A stretch of 6,919 bases of DNA from Ignavibacteriales bacterium CG12_big_fil_rev_8_21_14_0_65_30_8 (GTDB lineage: Bacteria > Bacteroidota > Ignavibacteria > Ignavibacteriales > Ignavibacteriaceae). Each line of letters begins with the position of its first letter. The first letter of the stretch is position 1. The stretch spans positions 1-6,919 of the forward strand of contig PFGS01000061.1 of the NCBI GenBank assembly GCA_002783525.1, in the 5' to 3' direction. The position numbers and the translations under genes were made by a program. Below are positions 1 to 6,434 of the stretch, one piece after another. Under the pieces are notes generated by a model that worked only from the letters and a program-made list of their open reading frames with translations, ran no database searches and was not told the origin of the DNA.

Positions 1-494
1 GTTTCTTCATCAATATCTAATTTTCTTGTTTTTTTAATTTGCAGTAATTCCCCTTCTGACATCCTTTTTACAGTGTTGGTAATAACTTCCAAGAAATCAA
101 AATCTTTCCCTTCAACAGCTATCATAAGCCCTTTAGAAAGAAGATAGTCACCCATTAACACAGCAATTTTATTTTTGAATACCGCATTAATTGACCAAAA
201 GCCTCTTCGTTTATCTGCGTTATCAACTACATCATCGTGAATTAATGTTGCAGTATGCAAGAGTTCAACTAATACCGCACCTCTATATGATCTTTCATTA
301 ACACCGCCTGCAACTTTTGAGGAAAGTAGAACTAAAAGTGGACGAATTTTTTTCCCTTTTTGCCTAAGAATATATCTTGTAATAAGATCAACTATCCCAA
401 CTTTAGAATGCATTGCTTCTTTAAAATGCTTATTAAATTCTTCAAGTTCAGAAGTTATAGGTTGACTTATTTCTTTTAGTTTTGGTTTGATCAT
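1..494 (-). CDS. ispB: Long-chain polyprenyl diphosphate synthase, C-terminus cut by window edge
   Basis: A trans-isoprenyl diphosphate synthase, which adds isopentenyl diphosphate units to an allylic diphosphate; the long-chain members make the side chain of menaquinone or ubiquinone. I translated 164 residues by hand from an ATG at 494; the gene runs off the left edge and has no stop in the window. Visible motifs are the GKKIRP substrate-binding stretch (residues 47-52), the first aspartate-rich motif DDVVD (87-91) followed by the RRG turn (96-98), and GDYLLSK (115-121). The second DDxxD motif would lie outside. The first motif has no two-residue insertion, and the chain-length positions just before it are small (A82, T83), as in octaprenyl synthase (IspB) and unlike farnesyl synthase, which has an aromatic residue there. 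The ATG overlaps the tatC stop as ATGA, with an A-rich leader and no Shine-Dalgarno, so translation is probably coupled. The family is certain; the product chain length and the symbol are inferred. Confidence 0.9.
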   Translation of the reverse strand, partial: MIKPKLKEISQPITSELEEFNKHFKEAMHSKVGIVDLITRYILRQKGKKIRPLLVLLSSKVAGGVNERSYRGAVLVELLHTATLIHDDVVDNADKRRGFWSINAVFKNKIAVLMGDYLLSKGLMIAVEGKDFDFLEVITNTVKRMSEGELLQIKKTRKLDIDEE

Positions 495-1246
495 TTTTTC
501 TTATAAACTGCTTTTGAAATTAGTATACTGAATTCATACAAAAAACTAAGTGGTATTGCTAAAATAATTTGTGAAACAATATCAGCCGGTGTTAAAAACG
601 CTGATAATATAAGTATTACTACTATTGCGTATTTCCTATATTTTGACATAAACATAGGTGTTAGAATACCAATTTTAGTTAAAAAATATGTTACCATGGG
701 TAACTCAAATACAACACCGGCTCCAAGCATAACGCTTATTATAACACTTAAATATTCATTTATTGCAAACTGATTATTTATATCTTTAGTACCAAATTGA
801 GAAGCAAAATCTAATGAAATTGGAAGCATAACAAAATAAGCAAATACAATTCCTATAATAAAACACAGTGATGAAAAGACAACTATACTGGAAATATATT
901 TCCTTTCTTTTTCTTTTAATCCAGGGGCAATAAATTTCCAAAATTGATAGAATACATTTGGAATACTTAATACTAATCCACAAATTATTGCGACTTCTAA
1001 ATAAACAAATACTTGCCCAAATGGTTTTAAGTTTTGAAGATCTATACCAGCATTTTTAGCAGGCTGTAGTAATATTACATTAATTAAGTAATCAATAAAT
1101 ATCCAGCTTAGTATTGTACCTATGACAATACCTATAAAAGAATAAATTAATCTCCATCTTAATTCTTCAAGATGTTCAAGAAATGACATAGAACCTTCTT
1201 GAGGATCTTCTTCATCAATTTTTTCGCTTAATTCTTTTTCAGACAA
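491..1246 (-). CDS. tatC: Sec-independent protein translocase subunit TatC
   Basis: The polytopic core of the twin-arginine translocase, which recognises RR signal peptides and exports folded proteins across the inner membrane with TatA/TatB. At 251 residues it is near the usual family length and shows the expected six hydrophobic segments. Family signatures are HLEELRWRL (25-33) at the cytoplasmic N-terminus, the IPNVFYQFWKFIAPGL stretch (95-110) with ERK following, the periplasmic YFVMLPISLDF (137-147), the FELP element (180-183) with its conserved Glu, and TPADIVSQ (219-226). The long form starts at a TTG at 1246, five bases after the glyA stop, with no Shine-Dalgarno visible and an in-frame stop at 1259-1261 that forbids a longer start. 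An internal ATG at 1189 (residue 20) has AGAAGG four bases upstream and would give a 232-residue protein starting right at the conserved core. I kept the long form but the start is open. No tatA/tatB is in the window. Confidence 0.96.
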   Translation of the reverse strand: MSEKELSEKIDEEDPQEGSMSFLEHLEELRWRLIYSFIGIVIGTILSWIFIDYLINVILLQPAKNAGIDLQNLKPFGQVFVYLEVAIICGLVLSIPNVFYQFWKFIAPGLKEKERKYISSIVVFSSLCFIIGIVFAYFVMLPISLDFASQFGTKDINNQFAINEYLSVIISVMLGAGVVFELPMVTYFLTKIGILTPMFMSKYRKYAIVVILILSAFLTPADIVSQIILAIPLSFLYEFSILISKAVYKKK

Positions 1247-1251
1247 GTTGG

Positions 1252-2535
1252 TTAATAATTATTATTAAATAATGGATATTTAGAACACATTTCTTTTACA
1301 CTTTCTTTTATCGATTCTAATTCATTTTCATTTTCATTATTTTGAATAGCTTGATTAATAAAATCAGCAATTATAGCCATTTCTTTTTCTTTCATTCCAC
1401 GTGTTGTTACTGCAGCTGTTCCAACTCTAATTCCACTTGTAATGAATGGACTTCTTTCATCAAATGGTACCATATTTTTATTAATAGTTATTCCAGCTTT
1501 GCCTAATGCAATTTCAGCATTCTTGCCAGTTATATTTTTATTAGTCAAATTAATTAACATAAGATGGTTATCAGTTCCCCCTGAAATTATACTGAAACCA
1601 AAGTCATTTAATTTGGAAGCTAATGTCTTAGAATTTTTTATTACTTGTTTTGCATATGAACTAAAAGAGTCAGTTAATATTTCACCAAAAGCAACAGCTT
1701 TAGCCATAATAATATGCATCAAAGGACCACCTTGAATTCCCGGCATTACTTTGCTGTCAATTAGTTCTGACATCATTTTTGTTCTTCCGCTTTTTGGTGC
1801 AGTTATGCCCATTTTATTTTCGTAATCTTTTCCCATTAAAATAATCCCACCTCTTGGTCCCCTAAGTGTTTTATGTGTTGTTGATGTTACAACATCACAA
1901 TAAGGCAGTGGATTATTAAGTAATCCTTTTGCAATCAATCCAGCAGGATGTGCCATATCACATACTAAGTAAGCTCCGATTGAATCAGCTATTTCTCTAA
2001 ATTTTTTGTAATCCCATTCGCGTGAATAAGCACTTGCACCCATAACTATAACTTTTGGTTTTTCCTTTTTAGCTGTTTCGGCAATTAAATCATAATCCAG
2101 CATTTCTGTATTTTTATTTAAAGTATAACCAACAGCTTGATAAAGTTGACCTGAGAAATTGACTGGCGAACCGTGAGTTAAATGTCCACCATGAGCAAGG
2201 CTAAGTCCTAAAAATTTATCGCCAGGATTTAAAAGAGTCATTAACACAGCCATATTTGCTTGTGATCCACTATGTGGTTGAACATTTACATATTCAGCAT
2301 TAAAAATTTTCTTTAGTCTTTCCCGAGCTAGATCTTCAGCCATATCAACATATTCGCAGCCACCATAATATCTCTTACCGGGATATCCTTCAGCATATTT
2401 ATTGGTTAATATAGTTCCGGCTGCTTCTAATACACTTGGACTTACATAATTTTCACTGGCAATTAATTCTAGATTTTCTAACTGTCTGCTTGTTTCAAGT
2501 TCAAGTACTTTTGATATTTCATTATCGTTTATCAA
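1252..2535 (-). CDS. glyA: Serine hydroxymethyltransferase GlyA
   Basis: A cytoplasmic PLP enzyme that interconverts serine plus tetrahydrofolate with glycine plus 5,10-methylene-tetrahydrofolate, the main source of one-carbon units. The 427 residues are close to the usual 415-430 and nothing looks missing. Visible are ELIASENYVS (23-32), EGYPGKRYYGG (49-59), the AHGGHLTHG loop (114-122), CDMAHPAGLIA (192-202) with the PLP-contacting D193 and H196, the Schiff-base lysine K222 in STTHKT, the GGPRG-like RGPRGG turn (225-230), and GIRVGTAAVTTRG (368-380) with the substrate-carboxylate arginine R370. The start is TTG at 2535: an in-frame TGA lies two codons upstream, AAAGG sits seven bases before it (2543-2547), and no ATG or GTG occurs before the conserved N-terminus. 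Near the C-terminus there is a short Asn/Glu repeat. It is the first gene of the downstream unit, directly after a terminator and five bases before tatC. Confidence 0.98.
   Translation of the reverse strand: MINDNEISKVLELETSRQLENLELIASENYVSPSVLEAAGTILTNKYAEGYPGKRYYGGCEYVDMAEDLARERLKKIFNAEYVNVQPHSGSQANMAVLMTLLNPGDKFLGLSLAHGGHLTHGSPVNFSGQLYQAVGYTLNKNTEMLDYDLIAETAKKEKPKVIVMGASAYSREWDYKKFREIADSIGAYLVCDMAHPAGLIAKGLLNNPLPYCDVVTSTTHKTLRGPRGGIILMGKDYENKMGITAPKSGRTKMMSELIDSKVMPGIQGGPLMHIIMAKAVAFGEILTDSFSSYAKQVIKNSKTLASKLNDFGFSIISGGTDNHLMLINLTNKNITGKNAEIALGKAGITINKNMVPFDERSPFITSGIRVGTAAVTTRGMKEKEMAIIADFINQAIQNNENENELESIKESVKEMCSKYPLFNNNY
1321..1338 (-). repeat. Three tandem AATGAA hexamers inside glyA
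   Basis: On the plus strand this reads TTCATT three times without interruption; on the coding strand it gives alternating Asn-Glu codons near residues 400-405 of GlyA, in the linker before the last C-terminal helix. A unit of six bases keeps the frame, so gain or loss of copies would only change linker length. Three copies is short and may be chance in AT-rich DNA. Confidence 0.7.
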
Positions 2536-2634
2536 TTTTCAACCTTTAATATTTTTTAGCTATAATTTTAAGATACTAAGTTAACTATTTATATTTTTTT
2601 TATCTACAAAGGAAAAAGCTATTAATTTAAAACA
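2536..2634 (-). promoter_or_regulatory. Leader region of the glyA-tatC-prenyl synthase unit
   Basis: This roughly 100-base AT-rich gap lies between the terminator hairpin and the glyA start, so it is where the promoter of the downstream unit should be. The only element I can support is the ribosome binding site AAAGG (2543-2547), seven bases before the TTG start. I looked for a sigma-70 type -35/-10 pair and for the Bacteroidota -7 element TAnnTTTG and found only weak partial matches, none with good spacing. There is no long stem and nothing resembling a glycine, folate or SAM riboswitch. The promoter call is positional inference. Confidence 0.35.
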
Positions 2635-2668
2635 AAAAAGGTTTCAAATAAAAATTTGAAACCTTTTT
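2635..2668 (-). terminator. Intrinsic terminator after the TPR gene
   Basis: A perfect 15-bp inverted repeat: AAAAAGGTTTCAAAT (2635-2649), a four-base AAAA loop (2650-2653) and its exact complement (2654-2668). Read on the minus strand, the second arm ends in TTTTTTGTTTT, giving the U-tract of a rho-independent terminator, and it starts 23 bases after the TPR stop codon. The outer A/T pairs give a U-run on the plus strand too, so it could work in both directions, but no plus-strand gene is seen. It separates the two transcription units. The stem has few G/C pairs (four), normal for an AT-rich genome. Confidence 0.88.
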
Positions 2669-2691
2669 AAAACAATTAAAATATTAATCCA

Positions 2692-3972
2692 TTACTGAAC
2701 TGTAACGCTTCTTCCTATCCATCCAAATCCTTTACCGGTAATACTTATCGTTTGCCCCTTTTTATATCCTCTAAAGAAGTAATCTTCTTTAGTTGGTAAA
2801 GATGAAGACATTGCAGATATTCTCTCCCTTGCCTGATCAAGTGAAGGTTCAATATTTAAGGCTTGCCTATAGGTTTCAACTGCTAATAAATATACAAGTT
2901 TTGTTTCAAAATTAAATTTTTGTTGCCTAGCACTCATCTCGTATAATAAACCTTCATAAAATATTGGTAAGCCCCAGGATTTATCTAATTTATAAGCACT
3001 TCTATATTCACTTCTAGCACTTGAGAACATACCTCTGTCCTTATAAATAATTCCTAGATTAAGATGGTTCTCTTTTTTGTCAGGTTCTAATTCAATCAAA
3101 GTTTTATATGCTTCTTCAGCTTTATTCAAATCACCAATTTTTTGGTAAGCTGTTGCTAATTGTGTCCAGTAATTAATTGTTTTTGGCGCTTTGGAAACTA
3201 AGAATTCTAATCCTGAAATTGCTTTTTCATAATTGCTGGCTCTTTGGGCAATAGTAACAAATTTCCAAGCTTTACCTAAATTATCTTTATCCATTTTCCA
3301 GGTTTTTTCAGCAAGCGTAACAAGTTCATCAATATTTTCAACCATAGATTCTAATTGAGCATTCCATAAAGGGTTATCAGGTTCTTTTTCACTCAATTGA
3401 GTATAAATATCAATCGCTTTTACTTTATAATCGTTAGTATCATCAGCATTATTTTTATAAAACTGTCCTAGTCTGTTTATCCAGTATGTTGAAATATTAG
3501 GATCAGAATTAATTGCATCTAAATAATATTTAATAACTTTTTCATTACTTAATTTTAACCAAGTTTCCGCAACAAAAGCTTTCCTTGGTAAAAAGAAATT
3601 TTTTGAGTTAGGATTATATTTTAATGCAAGGTCATATACATACATAATTGTATCTTCAATTTCTTTTTTAAATTCGGGAGCAACTGTTGAAGAATCATGC
3701 ATTTGCCATAGTATATCTTCTATTTTAAAATAGACCCATTTACTAAATTTTTCTGGATCTAAACTTAGTACTTTCCAACCGTAAGGCAGCGCACTTTTGA
3801 AGTCTTTATTTTTATAATATTCAGAAAAAAGGCTGTATTGTTCAAGAATATTAACTGAATCAATTACTGTTTTATTGTTATAGTTATTATGTAATGTATA
3901 TGAATAATTATTATTAGTAAATGCAAATAATAAGACAACAATAATTAAAATATTTTTTACTATTTTTTTCAA
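2692..3972 (-). CDS. Exported TPR-repeat protein of unknown function
   Basis: A 426-residue protein with an N-terminal hydrophobic segment (about residues 6-19, after KK and K) that reads as a signal peptide or anchor, so it probably acts in the periplasm or at the membrane. The rest is mostly helical. Clear tetratricopeptide repeats lie at about 266-299 and 300-333, each with the small/aromatic pattern and closing near Pro/Asp; a third, at about 334-379, carries an insertion rich in Lys/Phe, and degenerate ones probably cover 130-265. A non-helical tail (about 396-426) is rich in Gly, with GKGFGWIGRSVTVQ at the very end. The start is TTG at 3972: an in-frame TAA lies six codons upstream, a weak AGG sits seven bases before it, and the next Met is residue 91, which would lose the signal. 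It follows the barrel gene by 25 bases and is the last gene before the terminator. TPRs usually hold partner proteins; the partner here is not known. Confidence 0.88.
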   Translation of the reverse strand: MKKIVKNILIIVVLLFAFTNNNYSYTLHNNYNNKTVIDSVNILEQYSLFSEYYKNKDFKSALPYGWKVLSLDPEKFSKWVYFKIEDILWQMHDSSTVAPEFKKEIEDTIMYVYDLALKYNPNSKNFFLPRKAFVAETWLKLSNEKVIKYYLDAINSDPNISTYWINRLGQFYKNNADDTNDYKVKAIDIYTQLSEKEPDNPLWNAQLESMVENIDELVTLAEKTWKMDKDNLGKAWKFVTIAQRASNYEKAISGLEFLVSKAPKTINYWTQLATAYQKIGDLNKAEEAYKTLIELEPDKKENHLNLGIIYKDRGMFSSARSEYRSAYKLDKSWGLPIFYEGLLYEMSARQQKFNFETKLVYLLAVETYRQALNIEPSLDQARERISAMSSSLPTKEDYFFRGYKKGQTISITGKGFGWIGRSVTVQ

Positions 3973-3997
3973 TGTTATACCTATAATTTATTTATAA

Positions 3998-5251
3998 CTA
4001 TCTTTCTCTTCTTAGGAACCATAATTCGCCTAAACTTAGGCCAACACTAAATTTAATTCTATTTTCTTTTATTAAATTTGAAGCTGTTGTTCCTCTCATA
4101 GAAAATTCTAATGCCAAATCTAATGAATTATTTTGACTTAATGGTAATGATAATCCTGTATTAAACGCCAATTGATTTATACCTTCACCATTAAATTCGT
4201 ATAATGTCTTTTCATAACTTAAACCCAATCGCCAAACCATATGTTCCCTAATATATCCACCAACATTGTTCTGATTATCGTGCTCGATTCCAAAACTAAA
4301 GCGATATGAATTCCTTAAATTGTTGTCTTTATTGCCATTAAACGTATATTCTGTCCACTTCTGAGCAGTATAATCAAAGGTAAATAAATATTCTTTATTA
4401 ATAATAAAACTCATACCAGCAAATATTCTAATTGGAATATGCATTTTAGTTTGTTCATTGGATAAAGTATCAATTCCAAGTGATGTAGTCCTTATCAATA
4501 ACGTATCGGTATCAAGATCTGAAAAGAAATTTACTGAAAGACCTAAACGAAAATCTGAAAGAGATTTAGAAGAAAACATTTTTGCTATATCAGGACTGAT
4601 AACACCAACTGTACCACCAAATCCACTAGGTCTTCTTTTATTATTGAATTCAGATTTACGAAATGAAACATTTTGAGGATATTCAAGCTTAGAATAATAG
4701 GTCATACTGCCAAAATAATAGTCCATAGTAAAACCTAAGCTTAAATCAAAAGGTAGTTTTAACGAAGTTCCTAAGAATAATTTTGAAAGACTTCCGGAAC
4801 CTTCGTAAGTGGTAATAAAAGTTTCAGATGGATCAGAACTTGGAGCAGTAGTTTTTACATCTGTGTAACTAATATTTGAAAATGGCAGCAATCCCATTGA
4901 CAAAGTTATACCGTTTGGCTGACTTATTGGAAACGCTAAAGTAACACCGTCAAATCCTCCGCTGCTATAAAATCCACTGTTAGTATTATCAGATATAAAT
5001 AAAGAACTATAATTAGCACCAAACTCTGTTCTTGTGAGACTTATTTTAGTTAAACTTGCCGGATTAATAAAATTCAAATGATTTTCGTTTAGAACTGAAA
5101 CTCCCAATCCTCCAAACCCTAAATTTCTTCCTGAATATGAATAAACCATTTCCCCTATACCATATCTAGTATAGTTAGAACTTGATTGAGAGAATATGCT
5201 TAATTGAGCCAGTAGTAATACTACTAATATTTTTATTTTATTAAACTTCAT
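3998..5251 (-). CDS. Outer-membrane beta-barrel protein, FadL/OMPP1-like
   Basis: A 417-residue protein with a signal peptide (KFNKIK, hydrophobic core about 8-20, likely cleavage near Ser21-Gln22). The mature part begins with YTRYGIGE (28-34), a Gly-rich LGFGGLGVSV stretch (44-53) and FINPAS (61-66); the Asn-Pro-Ala element and Gly-rich N-terminus recall the hatch of FadL-type transporters. The rest alternates short amphipathic strands with polar turns, as in a beta-barrel (for example 154-182, 234-245, 271-298, 314-323, 338-350, 361-385), and ends with a strand carrying an aromatic WF (411-412) six residues from the end. I infer an outer-membrane channel or assembly-linked barrel; the ligand is unknown. 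PorV of type IX secretion is in the same fold family, but nothing specific to PorV is visible. The ATG follows the lipoprotein stop by one base (TAATATG) without a Shine-Dalgarno, so translation is probably coupled. Confidence 0.85.
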   Translation of the reverse strand: MKFNKIKILVVLLLAQLSIFSQSSSNYTRYGIGEMVYSYSGRNLGFGGLGVSVLNENHLNFINPASLTKISLTRTEFGANYSSLFISDNTNSGFYSSGGFDGVTLAFPISQPNGITLSMGLLPFSNISYTDVKTTAPSSDPSETFITTYEGSGSLSKLFLGTSLKLPFDLSLGFTMDYYFGSMTYYSKLEYPQNVSFRKSEFNNKRRPSGFGGTVGVISPDIAKMFSSKSLSDFRLGLSVNFFSDLDTDTLLIRTTSLGIDTLSNEQTKMHIPIRIFAGMSFIINKEYLFTFDYTAQKWTEYTFNGNKDNNLRNSYRFSFGIEHDNQNNVGGYIREHMVWRLGLSYEKTLYEFNGEGINQLAFNTGLSLPLSQNNSLDLALEFSMRGTTASNLIKENRIKFSVGLSLGELWFLRRER

Positions 5252-5252
5252 A

Positions 5253-6434
5253 TTATTTTCTTGTTGTATAAATTATTTCTAACTTAGGTCTATCAGCAAA
5301 AACTGTAGTTCCGCTGCCTTTAAATACAAAGAGGTCTACTCCATTAATACCTACACTTGGAGATAATAAAAGACCTTCATTCTTCCCATTACCTATCCAA
5401 TTTTGTACAAAAGTTGTAACCAATCCCTCATATCCATTTCCGGATGGAAATAAATTTTCTTGTGAAATAGTTGAATCAATAATTTTGTTTGTGCTATCTA
5501 CAATGTTACTTACAAGAATTGCATCAACAATATTTGTTCCCTTAATAGTTAAAAGCGTATCCGTTTTTAGAATGAGTTTTGCTTTATTAATAATTGCATC
5601 ACTAGGAATGGAAGAAACATCAAACCAGACTTTTGAATTTATAACAAGTCCGGATTGAACAGCTATATCTGTTGCTCCTATTGTTGGCAATGGGCCATCA
5701 ACAACACTTACATCACCTTCGGGAAAATAAGTTAGAGTATCTGTATAAACACCTGATTTATTAATTACAACCTTTAATTCTGGTTGATAGATTGTAGAAG
5801 CAGTTTTAGCTCTAAAGCCAAATACTTTTTTAGAGGAAGCATCTGATTTTACATACAAACCTTTATTGGTTTTTAAAGTTGTATCTATAACTGATTGTAA
5901 CCAAGTCTTAATCAGATTAGGATCCAAGTTAAATGTTTTGACTGAATCATTTAGGTTTAATAATGATGCAGAATTTGTTGCATCATAAGTTAATGAAGTA
6001 AGACTATCGGATGTAAAGCCAATAGAAGTCCAATCAGATGTAACATTATGAGCCGTTAAATTAAATGCCGCTGAACTATCACCCCATTGATAAGTATCTA
6101 TTAGTCTTACTTTTGCCTCTGTAATTGTTGTAGCACCGGAGTTAATATCTGTTTTAAGTGAATCAGCTAACCCAAGTACAAATTTTATTAAAAATGATGC
6201 TTCTATATTATCTTTTTTTCCAACTAACAGGTTATCAGATGCACCCAGTGACACAACGGTTTTAAATGTTGAGGAAGTTTGAGCAACAGAATCTATTGTA
6301 GTGTTTAGTGTGTCTAATACAATAAAATCAGAATCTAACAAACCAATACCAAAGGTATTTGGTTCATCACTGCAAGATGGTATTTGAATAATGATAATTA
6401 CTGCAAAGAGAAGTAGGAATATTTTTTTAATCAA
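5253..6434 (-). CDS. Secreted lipoprotein with two related beta-rich halves
   Basis: A 393-residue lipoprotein: after KK comes a hydrophobic core (5-16) and a lipobox IPSC, giving acylation at Cys21. The mature chain is rich in Ser, Thr, Asp and beta-strands and appears to hold two copies of one domain, about 66-225 and 255-391. Matching landmarks are ITEAKVRLID (104-113) with INKAKLILK (282-290), IKTWLQ (175-180) with VTTFVQNWI (339-347), KGLYVKSD (191-198) with EGLLLSP (353-359), and YQPELKVVI (216-224) with DRPKLEIIY (381-389). This layout resembles DNRLRE/CBM96-like cell-surface beta-sandwich domains, some of which bind carbohydrate; a Bacteroidota DUF4270-type lipoprotein is another possibility. 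Family assignment is inference. The start is TTG at 6434, abutting the upstream stop (TAATTG), with a good GGAG (6443-6446) eight bases before it, and the lipoprotein signal needs this start. Its place one base before a barrel gene suggests both act at the outer membrane. Confidence 0.88.
   Translation of the reverse strand: MIKKIFLLLFAVIIIIQIPSCSDEPNTFGIGLLDSDFIVLDTLNTTIDSVAQTSSTFKTVVSLGASDNLLVGKKDNIEASFLIKFVLGLADSLKTDINSGATTITEAKVRLIDTYQWGDSSAAFNLTAHNVTSDWTSIGFTSDSLTSLTYDATNSASLLNLNDSVKTFNLDPNLIKTWLQSVIDTTLKTNKGLYVKSDASSKKVFGFRAKTASTIYQPELKVVINKSGVYTDTLTYFPEGDVSVVDGPLPTIGATDIAVQSGLVINSKVWFDVSSIPSDAIINKAKLILKTDTLLTIKGTNIVDAILVSNIVDSTNKIIDSTISQENLFPSGNGYEGLVTTFVQNWIGNGKNEGLLLSPSVGINGVDLFVFKGSGTTVFADRPKLEIIYTTRK

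Noticed and set aside
786..983. 65-codon open frame on the minus strand
   Set aside because: It lies in another frame wholly inside tatC, and its Cys/Tyr/Ile-rich translation looks like a frame shadow of membrane-segment codons.
1442..1735. 97-codon open frame on the plus strand
   Set aside because: It is antisense to the well-conserved glyA coding region, matches no family I know and has no supporting start signal.
2536..2634. Possible riboswitch or small RNA ahead of glyA
   Set aside because: The stretch is short and AT-rich, with only tiny palindromes such as GTTAAC and TATAGCTATA-like pieces and no conserved riboswitch core.
4458..4676. 72-codon open frame on the plus strand
   Set aside because: It is antisense to the outer-membrane protein gene and very polar, with no recognisable motif.
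3998..5251. PorV-type barrel of type IX secretion
   Set aside because: The FadL-like N-terminus fits the wider fold family, but no other type IX gene or PorV-specific feature is visible here.
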